Shown one piece after another: positions 50,434 to 59,781 of a stretch of DNA of 64,000 nt; positions within the stretch are counted from its first letter, which is position 1, and every line of letters begins with the position of its first letter. Below the pieces are notes generated by a model, which was not told where the DNA came from, did no database searches, and saw nothing but the letters and a program-made list of their open reading frames with translations. Made by a program: the position numbers and the translations under genes. The DNA comes from an uncultured Paracoccaceae bacterium. Its GTDB lineage: Bacteria; Pseudomonadota; Alphaproteobacteria; Rhodobacterales; Rhodobacteraceae. The stretch lies in contig CANNFA010000008.1 in NCBI GenBank assembly GCA_947503765.1, forward strand, positions 1-64,000, given 5' to 3'.

Positions 50434-52014
50434 ATGTCCGATCTGCGCGACGCGGCGATGAAGTCCAGGGCCTGGCCCTTCGAAGAGGCGCGCCGCCTGC
50501 TGAAACGCTATGAAAAGGCACCGCCGGCCAAGGGGCATGTGCTGTTCGAGACCGGTTATGGTCCCAGCGGGCTGCCGCATATCGGCACGTTCGGCGAAGT
50601 TCTGCGCACCACGATGATCCGCCGCGCCTTCGAGACGATATCCGATATCCCGACCCGTCTGATCTGTTTTTCCGACGATCTGGACGGGATGCGCAAGGTA
50701 CCCGGCAACGTGCCGAACCGCGAGATGTTGCAGGAACACCTGCAAAGGCCGTTGACCAGCGTGCCCGACCCGTTCGGCACCCATGACAGCTTCGGCGATC
50801 ACAACAACGCCATGCTGCGCCGGTTCCTCGACACGTTCGGGTTCGATTACGAGTTCATTTCGGCGACCGAGTTCTACAGGTCGGGGCGGTTCGACACCGT
50901 GCTGCTGCGCGCCTGCGAGCGGTATGACGACATCATGCAGGTGATGCTGAAATCGCTGCGCGAGGAGCGGCGGCAGACCTATTCGATCTTCCTGCCGATC
51001 CATCCCGAGACGGGGCGCGTGCTTTATGTGCCGCTCAAGAACGTGGACCCGAAAGAGGGCACGATCACCTTCGACGACGATACGGGGCGCGAATGGACGC
51101 TGCCGGTCACGGGCGGGCAGGTGAAATTGCAATGGAAGCCCGATTTCGGCGCGCGCTGGGCGGCTTTGGGCGTCGATTTCGAGATGTACGGCAAGGACCA
51201 TTCCACCAACACGCCGATCTACGATTCCATCTGCGAGATTCTGGGCGGCAAGGCACCGGAGCATTTCACCTACGAGCTGTTCCTCGACGACAAGGGGCAG
51301 AAGATCTCGAAGTCCTCGGGCAACGGGATCAGCATCGACGAATGGCTGGCCTATGCGTCGACCGAATCGCTGTCGTATTTCATGTACCAGAAGCCCAAGA
51401 CGGCAAAGCGGATGCATTTCGACGTGATTCCGCGGGCCGTGGACGAGTACCACCAGCAGCTTCGGGCCTATCCCGACCAGGATGCGGCGCAAAAGGCGGC
51501 GAACCCGGTGCATCACATCCACAACGGCGACGTGCCGGACTCGCGCATGCTGGTGCCGTTCTCCATGCTGCTGAACCTGGCCTCGGTCAGCCATGCCGAG
51601 GACAAGCAGCAGATGTGGGGCTTCATCCGCCGCTATGCGCCCGATGCCAGCCCGGACACCCATCCCGATCTCGATGCGGCGGCGGGGTTCGCGGTGCGCT
51701 ATTTCAACGATTTCGTGAAGCCGGCCAAGGTGTTCCGTGCGCCCGATGCCACCGAGCGCGCGGCGCTGGAGGATCTGAAGGCGCGGCTGGACGCGTGGGA
51801 GGACGGGCTCGACCCCGAGGAATTGCAGTCGATGGTCTTTGCCGTCGGCAAGGCGCACGGGTTCGAGCCGCTGCGCAACTGGTTCAAGGCGCTTTACGAG
51901 GTGCTGCTGGGTGCCAGCCAGGGGCCGCGCTTTGGCGGGTTCATCGCGCTTTACGGCGTGGAGGAAACCGCGCGGCTGATCGACGATGCGCTGGCAGGGC
52001 GGCTGGCGGCCTGA
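50434..52014 (+). CDS. lysS: Lysyl-tRNA synthetase, class I
   Basis: A 526-residue class I enzyme, the archaeal-type LysRS found in alphaproteobacteria. The HIGH-like motif is PHIGT at 48-52 and the second signature is KISKS at 290-294. C-terminal helical anticodon-binding region. The length agrees with the family. Class II lysS is not in the window. Confidence 0.94.
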   Translation: MSDLRDAAMKSRAWPFEEARRLLKRYEKAPPAKGHVLFETGYGPSGLPHIGTFGEVLRTTMIRRAFETISDIPTRLICFSDDLDGMRKVPGNVPNREMLQEHLQRPLTSVPDPFGTHDSFGDHNNAMLRRFLDTFGFDYEFISATEFYRSGRFDTVLLRACERYDDIMQVMLKSLREERRQTYSIFLPIHPETGRVLYVPLKNVDPKEGTITFDDDTGREWTLPVTGGQVKLQWKPDFGARWAALGVDFEMYGKDHSTNTPIYDSICEILGGKAPEHFTYELFLDDKGQKISKSSGNGISIDEWLAYASTESLSYFMYQKPKTAKRMHFDVIPRAVDEYHQQLRAYPDQDAAQKAANPVHHIHNGDVPDSRMLVPFSMLLNLASVSHAEDKQQMWGFIRRYAPDASPDTHPDLDAAAGFAVRYFNDFVKPAKVFRAPDATERAALEDLKARLDAWEDGLDPEELQSMVFAVGKAHGFEPLRNWFKALYEVLLGASQGPRFGGFIALYGVEETARLIDDALAGRLAA

Positions 52015-52086
52015 CGCCGCCTTCGGGCGCCGATCAAACCGGATCGCGCCGGCATCCGTATCCTTTCCATATGACAGGAGGATACG

Positions 52087-52488
52087 ATGAAGAACCTTGT
52101 GCTTGCCTGCGCGCTGGGCCTGGGGCTTTCCGGGCCGGCCGCCGCCCAGTCGGACGAGATCCGCGGCGTGATCGACCGCCAGATGGAGGCATTCCTGGCG
52201 GATGATTTCGCCGCCGCGTTCGATTTCGCCTCGCCGGCGATCCGGAACCTGTTTCGGACACCGGAAAACTTCGGCCGCATGGTGCGCGAAGGCTATCCGA
52301 TGGTCTGGCGCCCGGCGGAGGTGACCTGGCTCGGCCTTGAAGAACGTGCGGGCGAGCTGGTGCAGCGGGTTCTCGTCACCGACCGGTCGGGCAAGCTGTT
52401 CACCGTCGAATATTACATGATCGAGACGGAAAGCGGATGGCAGATCAACGCGGTACAGGTTCTTCCGGCGCCGTCGCTGGGTGCGTGA
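52087..52488 (+). CDS. DUF4864-family secreted protein
   Basis: A 133-residue protein with a signal peptide (MKNLVLACALGLGLSGPAAA) and an NTF2-like mature domain: RGVIDRQMEAFLADDFAAAF, FASPAIRNLF and the end ESGWQINAVQVLP. Preceded by GACAGGAGG. Function unknown; periplasmic. Confidence 0.85.
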   Translation: MKNLVLACALGLGLSGPAAAQSDEIRGVIDRQMEAFLADDFAAAFDFASPAIRNLFRTPENFGRMVREGYPMVWRPAEVTWLGLEERAGELVQRVLVTDRSGKLFTVEYYMIETESGWQINAVQVLPAPSLGA

Positions 52489-52601
52489 CATTCCCCTTGC
52501 GCGCGCATGGTTAAGAGGCCGTTCAACACGGCGTGATACCTCCTTTTCCCCATCGGGCAGACCGGACCGCCGCGGGCCGGGCATGGAAAAGGGGTTTTTC
52601 G

Positions 52602-54893
52602 ATGAACAAGGCGATTACCGACGGCCTGGCGCTGATGCCGCCGGCCTTTGCGGACGGGCTGAACGCATGGTCGAGCGGGAACGGCACACCCGGCTCTGCC
52701 ACCTATGACGGGGCGGCCAATGCCGCCTTCGTGCCGGCGGACCCGGATTTCGGCGGCTGCCTGGAGATGGTCAAGACCGACACCACGCAGAAGCTGCGGT
52801 TCATGGGGCAGACGCCGATCCTGCCGGGGTGCTATCTGCGCATCGCCGCGCGCATCAAGGCATTGAGCGGCAACCTGCCGGATGTGCGCATCGCCGGCTG
52901 GGCCGCGACCGGCGCGGGCGGCCATGTCGGCGGACTGGACCAGACCGGCGCGGCGGTGGCGCTGACGGCCTATGGCAGCGTGGTCGAGGTGTCGGCCATA
53001 ATCGGCAGCGGCAACCGGCAGGGTGTCGACATGGTGTGGGGCACGGATCCGGCCTATGGCCATTTCGGGCTGGATCTGACGGGGCCGAACGGCGGCGTGG
53101 TGCGCATCGACGACCTGCTGATCGAGGATGTGACGGGCGTGTTCCTGCGCGACATGTTCGGCTTTGTCGATGTGCGCGATTACGGCGCCATCGGCGACGG
53201 CAGCACGGACGACAGCGCCGCCTTCGCGGCGGCCGACGCGGCGGCGAACGGCCGCACGGTGCTGGTGTCGCCGGGCACCTACCGGCTGGGATCGAGCGTG
53301 ACTCTGGACAACAAGGTGCGCTTCGAGGGGACGGTGACGGCGGCCGCGGATGTCATGCTGATCCTGCGCCGCAGCTTCGACTACAACACCTATCTCGATG
53401 CGTTCGGCGACGAGGTTCTGGCCTTCCGCAAGGCATGGCAGGCATTGCTGAACACGCCCGAGCACGAATCGCTGGACCTGTGCGGCCGGCGGATCGAGCT
53501 GAGCGGCCCCGTGGACATGCAGGCGGCGGTGCCGAACCGCGCCGGCTACGAGATCAGGCGGGTGATCCGCAACGGGCAGTTCAACTGCGTGAACGGCGCG
53601 GCGTGGGATACCGATACCGTCAGTTCCGCCGCGCGCTACAACCCGAACAACCCGCGCAAGCTGACCAATGTGGCGAATGTGGCCAACGTGCCGGTCGGTG
53701 CGCTGATCGAGGGCAAGGGCGTCGGGCGCGAGGTCTATGTCACCGCGAAGAGCATCGGCGCGGGCGAGTTGAGCCTGAGCCAGCCGCTTTGGGGACCGGA
53801 CGGCAACCAGACCTACACGTTCAAGCGGTTCAAATACGCGCTGGATTTCTCCGGCTTCACCAAGATTTCCAAGATCACCATCGAGGACGTAGAATTCCAG
53901 TGTGCCGGGCGCGCCAGCGCGATCCTGTTGGCCACGGTGGGAGAGACGTTCCACGTGCGCGACTGCTATTTCAGCCGGCCGCGCGACCGGGGCATCACCT
54001 CTATCGGGTCGGGGTGCCAGGATTTGCAGATCGACCGCTGCCATTTCAATTCGAACGAGCAATCGGTGGATGCGCCCGCCCGCGTCTCGGTCGCGTTCAA
54101 CGTCAACGCCAACGACGCCAAGATCCGCAACAACCGGTTCCAGCGGTTCCGCCATACCGGCATCCTGCATGGCGGCGGCCATATCATCGTCGGCAACCAT
54201 GTGTTTCAGGGCGACGGGGTGACGGACGGGCCGCGGCTGTCGGGGATCACGCTGACCGACACCAATTCCAGCACGATCTTCACCGGCAACTACATCGACA
54301 ACTGCTATATCGAGCTGGCCAACGAGCATGACGAGGCGCCGGATTTCGGCAACGAGTATTCGTTCGGCGGCGTGACGATCACCGGCAACATCTTCTTCAC
54401 CTCGGACTGCGCGGCGGCGTTCAGCTTCATCGTGATCAAGCCCTATGGGCCGGGGCATTTCCTGCAGGGGCTGAGCGTGACGGGCAACACGTTCAAGTCG
54501 ATCAGCGGGTCGATCGACCGGGTCGAGCGGGTGGACACCACCCATGCCGATCTGGATTATTTCCGCACCCGCAACGTGGTCTTCGAGGGCAACACGTTCA
54601 ACGCCGTCAACGCGCCGTGCTACAATCCCGTGACGCTGGAGTTCAACCAGCAGAGCGATGCGGCGACATGGACGCTGAACTTCGGCGACCACCTGCCGTT
54701 CCGGGGCAATGCCCGCACCGTGTCGTCGGTGGTGACGCGCAGCGATATCCGTACCGCGTCGAACGCCAGGCTGTTCGCGATGCCGACGGCGGTCATCAAT
54801 GCCGGGGCGGACCACGATTACGTGCAGCTTGAATGGCCAGAGGCGTGCCGGGGCCGGGTCTTTGTGACGGCGCGGGCCGACAAGCCGGCCTGA
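52602..54893 (+). CDS. Large right-handed beta-helix protein (pectate-lyase superfamily)
   Basis: A 763-residue protein. After about 190 residues of a carbohydrate-binding-like N-terminal region comes the pectate-lyase-superfamily entry motif DYGAIGDGSTDDSAAF (193-208), then many beta-helix turns (NRFQRFRHTGILHGGGHIIV, TGNYIDNCYIELANE, GLSVTGNTFKSISGSI). Likely binds or cleaves an exopolysaccharide. There is no Sec signal, so it may be exported by a type I system or act in the cytoplasm; no catalytic residues were assigned. Confidence 0.8.
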   Translation: MNKAITDGLALMPPAFADGLNAWSSGNGTPGSATYDGAANAAFVPADPDFGGCLEMVKTDTTQKLRFMGQTPILPGCYLRIAARIKALSGNLPDVRIAGWAATGAGGHVGGLDQTGAAVALTAYGSVVEVSAIIGSGNRQGVDMVWGTDPAYGHFGLDLTGPNGGVVRIDDLLIEDVTGVFLRDMFGFVDVRDYGAIGDGSTDDSAAFAAADAAANGRTVLVSPGTYRLGSSVTLDNKVRFEGTVTAAADVMLILRRSFDYNTYLDAFGDEVLAFRKAWQALLNTPEHESLDLCGRRIELSGPVDMQAAVPNRAGYEIRRVIRNGQFNCVNGAAWDTDTVSSAARYNPNNPRKLTNVANVANVPVGALIEGKGVGREVYVTAKSIGAGELSLSQPLWGPDGNQTYTFKRFKYALDFSGFTKISKITIEDVEFQCAGRASAILLATVGETFHVRDCYFSRPRDRGITSIGSGCQDLQIDRCHFNSNEQSVDAPARVSVAFNVNANDAKIRNNRFQRFRHTGILHGGGHIIVGNHVFQGDGVTDGPRLSGITLTDTNSSTIFTGNYIDNCYIELANEHDEAPDFGNEYSFGGVTITGNIFFTSDCAAAFSFIVIKPYGPGHFLQGLSVTGNTFKSISGSIDRVERVDTTHADLDYFRTRNVVFEGNTFNAVNAPCYNPVTLEFNQQSDAATWTLNFGDHLPFRGNARTVSSVVTRSDIRTASNARLFAMPTAVINAGADHDYVQLEWPEACRGRVFVTARADKPA

Positions 54894-55136
54894 CCGGCGC
54901 GGTCGGGGTTCGGTTCGGGCGCGGTCGGGACGGGATCGCGCCCCTGTCCGCCGGTGTCTGGCCGGCACGGGGACAAAGCCGCTTGCGGTCGCTGTGCTCT
55001 TCGGCCAAGGTTTTGCTGCGGAACATGCGACCGTGACGCCGTGCCGAAACCGCCGCACGACACGATGATGCAGATCAAGGACGGGAACAGGCCCGGCGGC
55101 GTAGTCGTTCATTGACGGTTGCCAGGAGGTTTTTCC

Positions 55137-55544
55137 ATGTACAAGCACGCTCTTATCCCGGTCGCGCTCGACCCCGATCATATTCCCACCGACGCGCTTG
55201 CGGTCGCGCGGCGGCTGCTTGAGGAGGGCGGCCGCGTGACGGCGATCCATGTCATCGAGCCGTTGCCCGGCTACGTGTCGCAATACATGCCCGAAGAGGT
55301 CGAGAGCCGCCGCATCGAGGGGCTGACGACGCAGATGCAGGCCGCCTTTGCCAATGACGACGATGTGGCGCTCGAGGTGATCCGCGGCAATCCGGGGCGG
55401 TCGATCGTGGAATATGCCTCGCACCACAAGGTCGACCTGATCGTCGTCGCCTCGCACCGGCCCGGATTTCAGGATTACCTGCTGGGCTCGACCGCCGGGC
55501 GGATCGTGCGTCATGCGCAATGCTGCGTGCATGTGCTAAGGTAG
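55137..55544 (+). CDS. Universal stress protein (UspA family)
   Basis: A 135-residue nucleotide-binding-like protein: MYKHALIPVALDPDHIPTDA, HVIEPLPGY, and DLIVVASHRPGFQDYLLGST plus HAQCCVHVLR. The G-x2-G-x9-G(S/T) ATP site is represented by the end GSTAGRIV only. AGGAGG precedes the start. Stress-related, partner unknown. Confidence 0.9.
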   Translation: MYKHALIPVALDPDHIPTDALAVARRLLEEGGRVTAIHVIEPLPGYVSQYMPEEVESRRIEGLTTQMQAAFANDDDVALEVIRGNPGRSIVEYASHHKVDLIVVASHRPGFQDYLLGSTAGRIVRHAQCCVHVLR

Positions 55545-55595
55545 CGGAACGCGGGTGCCGCCACCGCCCGCCGCGCCAACGAAAAGGACCAAGCC

Positions 55596-55916
55596 ATGGT
55601 GACCATAGCCAGGGAGACGCACGTTCAGACCGTGCTGACCACGTTCGAGGTGCATCCGGGCACCTGCCAGGACCTGCTTGAGGAATTGCGCAGCGCCTAT
55701 GACGAAGTCATCTCCAATCAGCCGGGTTTCATCGCGGCCGGCCTGCATGTGAACGACGCGCAGACCCGTATCGCCAATTACAGCCAGTGGGAGCGGCGCG
55801 AGGATTTCCAGGCCATGCTTCGCACCGAGGAGATGCGCCGGCGCAACCGCAAGATCGGCGGGCTGGCCAAGAGCTTCGAGCCGGTGATGTACGAGGTTGC
55901 GTCGGTGTTCGACTGA
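55596..55916 (+). CDS. Antibiotic biosynthesis monooxygenase (ABM)-domain protein
   Basis: A 106-residue ferredoxin-like barrel: VLTTFEVHPGTCQDLLEELR, QPGFIAAGLHVN, RIANYSQWERREDFQAML. This is the ABM fold of small cofactor-free oxygenases and haem-degrading enzymes. No specific substrate is indicated. It follows the universal stress gene after 51 bases. Confidence 0.85.
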   Translation: MVTIARETHVQTVLTTFEVHPGTCQDLLEELRSAYDEVISNQPGFIAAGLHVNDAQTRIANYSQWERREDFQAMLRTEEMRRRNRKIGGLAKSFEPVMYEVASVFD

Positions 55917-55946
55917 TCCGGTCCGCGCCCCGATCCCGGCCGCGCG

Positions 55947-56630
55947 TCAGAACGCGATCCAGGTGCCGATCTTCACCCCGGCATCGCTGCCGCCCGTGAT
56001 GTCGACCGGCACGCCGATCTCGAAATGCCGGCCGGGCGCGAATTCCCATGCCATCGACGGGACCAGCCGCAGATACGGGTCGGCATCCGGGTAAAGCCCG
56101 GTCTGCGCCTGAACGAAGACCTTCACGCCCGCCAGGATGTCGGTGCCCAGTGTCACATCCAGCTTGACCGCCACCTCCGCGCTTTCGGTGCGGTAGTGCA
56201 GAGCGGCATCGGCGGCGGCCCAGCCATGCGCCCAGGGCAGGTCCAGCCCGCGCCCCCAGGATCCGCCGATCTGCACGAACGGCTCGCGGCCCCCGCCGTA
56301 CCGCGTCATGCCAAGCCCGCCCTGAACCGCGAACCTGTTTGCCGCGTCCAGTGGCCCGACCGCGCGAGACAGGTAGATCAGCGCACTGCCATCCCCGCCA
56401 TCGGCCAGCCCCGCATCCAGCCCGAAGGTCAGGCGGTCGGACAATCCGCGTTCCGCCAGCAATGCATAATACCCCTCGGGTTCGAAGGTGGCCGTGCCAT
56501 AGGTCGCGGGATCGGCGCTGAGCGTGTGGCTGAAGGTCAGGAAGGTGTTGCCCTCTCCGCGCGGCCATGCGCCGGCCACCGCCTGTCCGGCGGTCAGAAC
56601 GAGGAACGGCAAGAGACGCAGGATGCCCAT
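55947..56630 (-). CDS. Putative outer-membrane beta-barrel protein
   Basis: A 227-residue protein with a signal peptide (MGILRLLPFLVLTAGQAVAG). Alternating strands follow and the C-terminus ends TWIAF, the terminal Phe used as the outer-membrane insertion signal. I do not know the family. It converges with the ABM gene. Confidence 0.7.
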   Translation of the reverse strand: MGILRLLPFLVLTAGQAVAGAWPRGEGNTFLTFSHTLSADPATYGTATFEPEGYYALLAERGLSDRLTFGLDAGLADGGDGSALIYLSRAVGPLDAANRFAVQGGLGMTRYGGGREPFVQIGGSWGRGLDLPWAHGWAAADAALHYRTESAEVAVKLDVTLGTDILAGVKVFVQAQTGLYPDADPYLRLVPSMAWEFAPGRHFEIGVPVDITGGSDAGVKIGTWIAF

Positions 56631-56750
56631 CGCCCGATCCTGCGCAATCGAGGTTAATGAAACCTGAACGCGGCCGGAAGCCGGGTGGACATGCGCGCGC
56701 CGCGTGGAAATGATGGGCGGCGCGGACGGACCCGAAACGGAGGATACCCG

Positions 56751-57566
56751 ATGACCGACCTGCCAGTGGTGGGCGCACAGCTGACGACGCTGCTTCTGGA
56801 CAGGCACCGCGACTGGCTGTTCGAGAAGGACCGCGATCTTGAACTGCCCGAATTCGCGTTGGCCGACGTGCTGCGCAACCCGGACCCGTTCATCGACATG
56901 GCGAAGGCCAAGCTCGACGGCTGGAACGGGCGGCTGGGCCTGCACGGGCCGTTCAACGGGTTCGAGGTCGATACCGCCGACCGCGACGTTCGTGCCGTGG
57001 TGCAGGCGCGGCTGGATGCCTGCCTCGATGCCTGCGGCCGGCTGGGCGCGCGGCAGATGGTGATCCATTCGCCCTATGATGCCTGGGACCATGCCAACCT
57101 GGGCCGCAAGCCGCGCGACCGGCAGCGCCGCGTTGGCGCGATTCTGGATACGCTGGCGCCGGTTCTGGACCGCGCCGCGTCGATGGGCGTCACGCTGGTG
57201 CTGGAGAACATCAAGGATGTCGATCCGGCCGAACGCGCCGCCGTTGTCGAGGCCGCAGCCAGCCCGGCGCTTCGGCTGTCGGTCGATACCGGCCACGCGC
57301 ATTGGGCGCACCACAATTGCGGCGCGCCGTCGGCCGCCGGTTTCGTCGCCGCCGCCGGCGCGGCGCTGGACCATGTCCATTTGCAGGACACCGACGGCAC
57401 CGCCGATTGCCACTGGCCGCTGGGGCAGGGCGATATCGACTTTGCCGCGATCTTCGCCGAACTGGCGGCGCTGCCGGTGCGCCCGCACCTGATCGTCGAG
57501 ATCAACGATTTCGCCGAGGTGCCCGCCAGCGTCCGGCATCTGGCGGCGCTGGGGCTCGCGCAATAA
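56751..57566 (+). CDS. Sugar phosphate isomerase/epimerase-like TIM barrel
   Basis: A 271-residue xylose-isomerase-like TIM barrel. Metal-ligand candidates: LENIKDVDP (Glu), SVDTGHAHW (Asp-His), HVHLQDTDG (His) and LIVEIND (Glu). AP_endonuc_2 family; substrate unknown. ACGGAGG precedes the ATG. It converges with ecm. Confidence 0.83.
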   Translation: MTDLPVVGAQLTTLLLDRHRDWLFEKDRDLELPEFALADVLRNPDPFIDMAKAKLDGWNGRLGLHGPFNGFEVDTADRDVRAVVQARLDACLDACGRLGARQMVIHSPYDAWDHANLGRKPRDRQRRVGAILDTLAPVLDRAASMGVTLVLENIKDVDPAERAAVVEAAASPALRLSVDTGHAHWAHHNCGAPSAAGFVAAAGAALDHVHLQDTDGTADCHWPLGQGDIDFAAIFAELAALPVRPHLIVEINDFAEVPASVRHLAALGLAQ

Positions 57567-57596
57567 GGGCGGCAGGCTGCCCCCGGATGCAGACCC

Positions 57597-59609
57597 CTAT
57601 TGCGCTGCCACCTCTTCAGGGGCGGCCAGATCGGCGATGTCGAACATGATCCGCGTCAGGTCGAAATCCTTGGGCGTGTAGATCCGCGCAACGCCCATCG
57701 CGCGCAAGCGGGCCGCGTCCGCCTCGGGGATGATGCCGCCGGCCACCACCGGCACGTCGCCCAGCCCGGCCGCGCGCAGCCGGTCCATCAGCGCCGCGAT
57801 CAGCGGCAGGTGGCTGCCCGACAGGATCGACAGGCCGATCACATGCGGGGCCTCGGCCTGTGCGGCGCGCACGATGTCATCCGGCGTCAGGCGGATGCCG
57901 TCATAGGCGATGTCCATGCCGCAATCGCGGGCGCGGGCGGCGATCTGTTCGGCGCCGTTCGAATGCCCGTCCAGCCCCGGCTTGCCGACCAGCAGCTTGA
58001 GCCGCCGCCCCAGCCGCGCCGATACCGCATCCACGCGGGTACGGATCGCGTCCAGCCCCTCGGTGCGGTTCGACGGCGCGGGCGACACCCCGGTCGGCGC
58101 GCGGTACTGGCCGAAGACATCGCGCACCACGTCGCCCCATTCGCCGGTGGTCACGCCGGCCCTGGCGGCGGCGATCGAGGGCGGCATGATGTTGCGCCCG
58201 TCCCGCGCGGCACGGCGCAGATCGTCCAGCGCGGCGCGCACCGCGCCCTCGTCGCGCGCGGCCTTCCAGAGCGACAGGCGCGCGATCTGGTCGGCCTCCG
58301 CCTCGGGATCGGCGGCCATGATCGTCTCCGGCCCGGCGGTCAGCGGCGACGGCTCGCCGTCGGTATGGACGTTGACGCCGATCACCGGTGTTGCGCCGCT
58401 TTCGACGCGGGCGATGCGAGCCGCGTTCGCCTCGACCAATTGCCGCTTCATGTAGCCGATCGCCGCCGCCGCGCCGCCCATCGCGTCGATCTGCGCCAGT
58501 TCGGCGCGCGCGCCGTCCTTCAGCGCGGCGACCTTTGCCGCCACAACCGGGTTGCCGTCGAACAGGTCGCCATAGTCGAGCAGGTCGGTCTCGTAGGCGA
58601 GGATCTGCTGCATCCTGAGCGACCATTGCTGATCCCAGGGGCGCGGCAGGCCCAGCGCCTCATTCCAGGCCGGAAGCTGCACGGCGCGGGCGCGGGCGTT
58701 CTTCGACAGGGTCACCGCCAGCGTTTCCAGCAGGATGCGGTAGACGTTGTTTTCCGGCTGCTGCTCGGTCAGGCCCAGCGAGTTGACCTGAACGCCATAG
58801 CGGAAGCGGCGGAATTTCGGATCCTCGACGCCGTAGCGTTCGGCCGTGATCTCGTCCCACAGCTCGACGAAGGCGCGCATCTTGCACATCTCGGTGACGA
58901 AGCGGATGCCGGCATTCACGAAGAACGAAATCCGCCCGACCATCGCCGGGAAATCCGCGGCACCCACCTTGCCGCGCAGATCGTCCAGAACGGCGATCGC
59001 CGTGGCCAGCGCAAAGGCAAGCTCCTGCTCGGGCGTCGCGCCGGCCTCTTGCAGGTGGTAGGAACACACGTTCATCGGGTTCCATTTCGGCATGTGGGCG
59101 CGCGTCCAGGCGGCGATGTCGGTGATCATCCGCAGGCTGGGCTCGGGCGGGCAGATATGGGTGCCGCGTGACAGGTATTCCTTGATGATGTCGTTCTGCA
59201 CCGTACCTTGCAGCGCGGCGATGTCCGCACCCTGCCGTTCCGCCGCCGCGACATACAGCGCCAGCAGCCAGGGCGCGGTGGCGTTGATCGTCATCGAGGT
59301 GTTCATCCGCGCCAGCGGGATGCCCGCGAACAGCGCCTCCATGTCGCCCAGATGCGCCACCGGCACGCCGACCTTGCCGACCTCGCCGCGCGCCAGTTCG
59401 TGATCGCTGTCATAGCCGGTCTGGGTCGGCAGATCGAACGCCACGGACAGGCCGGTCTGCCCCTTGTCCAGGTTCGACCGGTACAGCGCATTGGACGCCG
59501 CGGCGGTGGAATGGCCGGCATAGGTGCGAAACAGCCAGGGGCGGTCGCGGTCACGGTCACGCGCACGGTCACGGGCCGGGGCAGGGGGCGGATCGGGGCG
59601 GACGCTCAT
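57597..59609 (-). CDS. ecm: Ethylmalonyl-CoA mutase (B12-dependent)
   Basis: A 670-residue coenzyme B12 enzyme that turns ethylmalonyl-CoA into methylsuccinyl-CoA in the ethylmalonyl-CoA pathway. The N-terminal TIM barrel has RTYAGHSTAAASNALYR, QTGLSVAFDLPTQTGYDSD and SMTINATAPWLLALY. The C-terminal B12 domain carries DGHSNG (547-552), the DxHxxG base-off motif. The first 25 residues contain a tandem DR repeat (ARDRARDRDRDR) coded by repeating CGGTCA units. With ccr nearby, ethylmalonyl-CoA rather than methylmalonyl-CoA is the likely substrate. Confidence 0.93.
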   Translation of the reverse strand: MSVRPDPPPAPARDRARDRDRDRPWLFRTYAGHSTAAASNALYRSNLDKGQTGLSVAFDLPTQTGYDSDHELARGEVGKVGVPVAHLGDMEALFAGIPLARMNTSMTINATAPWLLALYVAAAERQGADIAALQGTVQNDIIKEYLSRGTHICPPEPSLRMITDIAAWTRAHMPKWNPMNVCSYHLQEAGATPEQELAFALATAIAVLDDLRGKVGAADFPAMVGRISFFVNAGIRFVTEMCKMRAFVELWDEITAERYGVEDPKFRRFRYGVQVNSLGLTEQQPENNVYRILLETLAVTLSKNARARAVQLPAWNEALGLPRPWDQQWSLRMQQILAYETDLLDYGDLFDGNPVVAAKVAALKDGARAELAQIDAMGGAAAAIGYMKRQLVEANAARIARVESGATPVIGVNVHTDGEPSPLTAGPETIMAADPEAEADQIARLSLWKAARDEGAVRAALDDLRRAARDGRNIMPPSIAAARAGVTTGEWGDVVRDVFGQYRAPTGVSPAPSNRTEGLDAIRTRVDAVSARLGRRLKLLVGKPGLDGHSNGAEQIAARARDCGMDIAYDGIRLTPDDIVRAAQAEAPHVIGLSILSGSHLPLIAALMDRLRAAGLGDVPVVAGGIIPEADAARLRAMGVARIYTPKDFDLTRIMFDIADLAAPEEVAAQ

Positions 59610-59781
59610 CCAGGGGCCTTTCGCTGTAAATAAGGTGCGCAATTTTATGTCGCTGAATTGTTGGTATGCGGAATAATCGGTCGATGTCAATATGCCGCGC
59701 TGCGGCGGATTCCGGCAAGGCGCTTGCCGCAGGCGCGCAACACTGCCATGCACCGCTGACCATTCCTCGCCTGCCGGTGCC

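Noticed and set aside
52413..55532. Very long open frame on the strand opposite the beta-helix and stress protein genes
   Set aside because: High GC creates long antisense frames. Its translation is Arg/Pro/His-rich with no domain, while the plus-strand frames show clear families.
59610..59781. RamB-like site before ecm
   Set aside because: No sequence close to TTTGCAAACTTT was found; only TTGCGC-type fragments occur.
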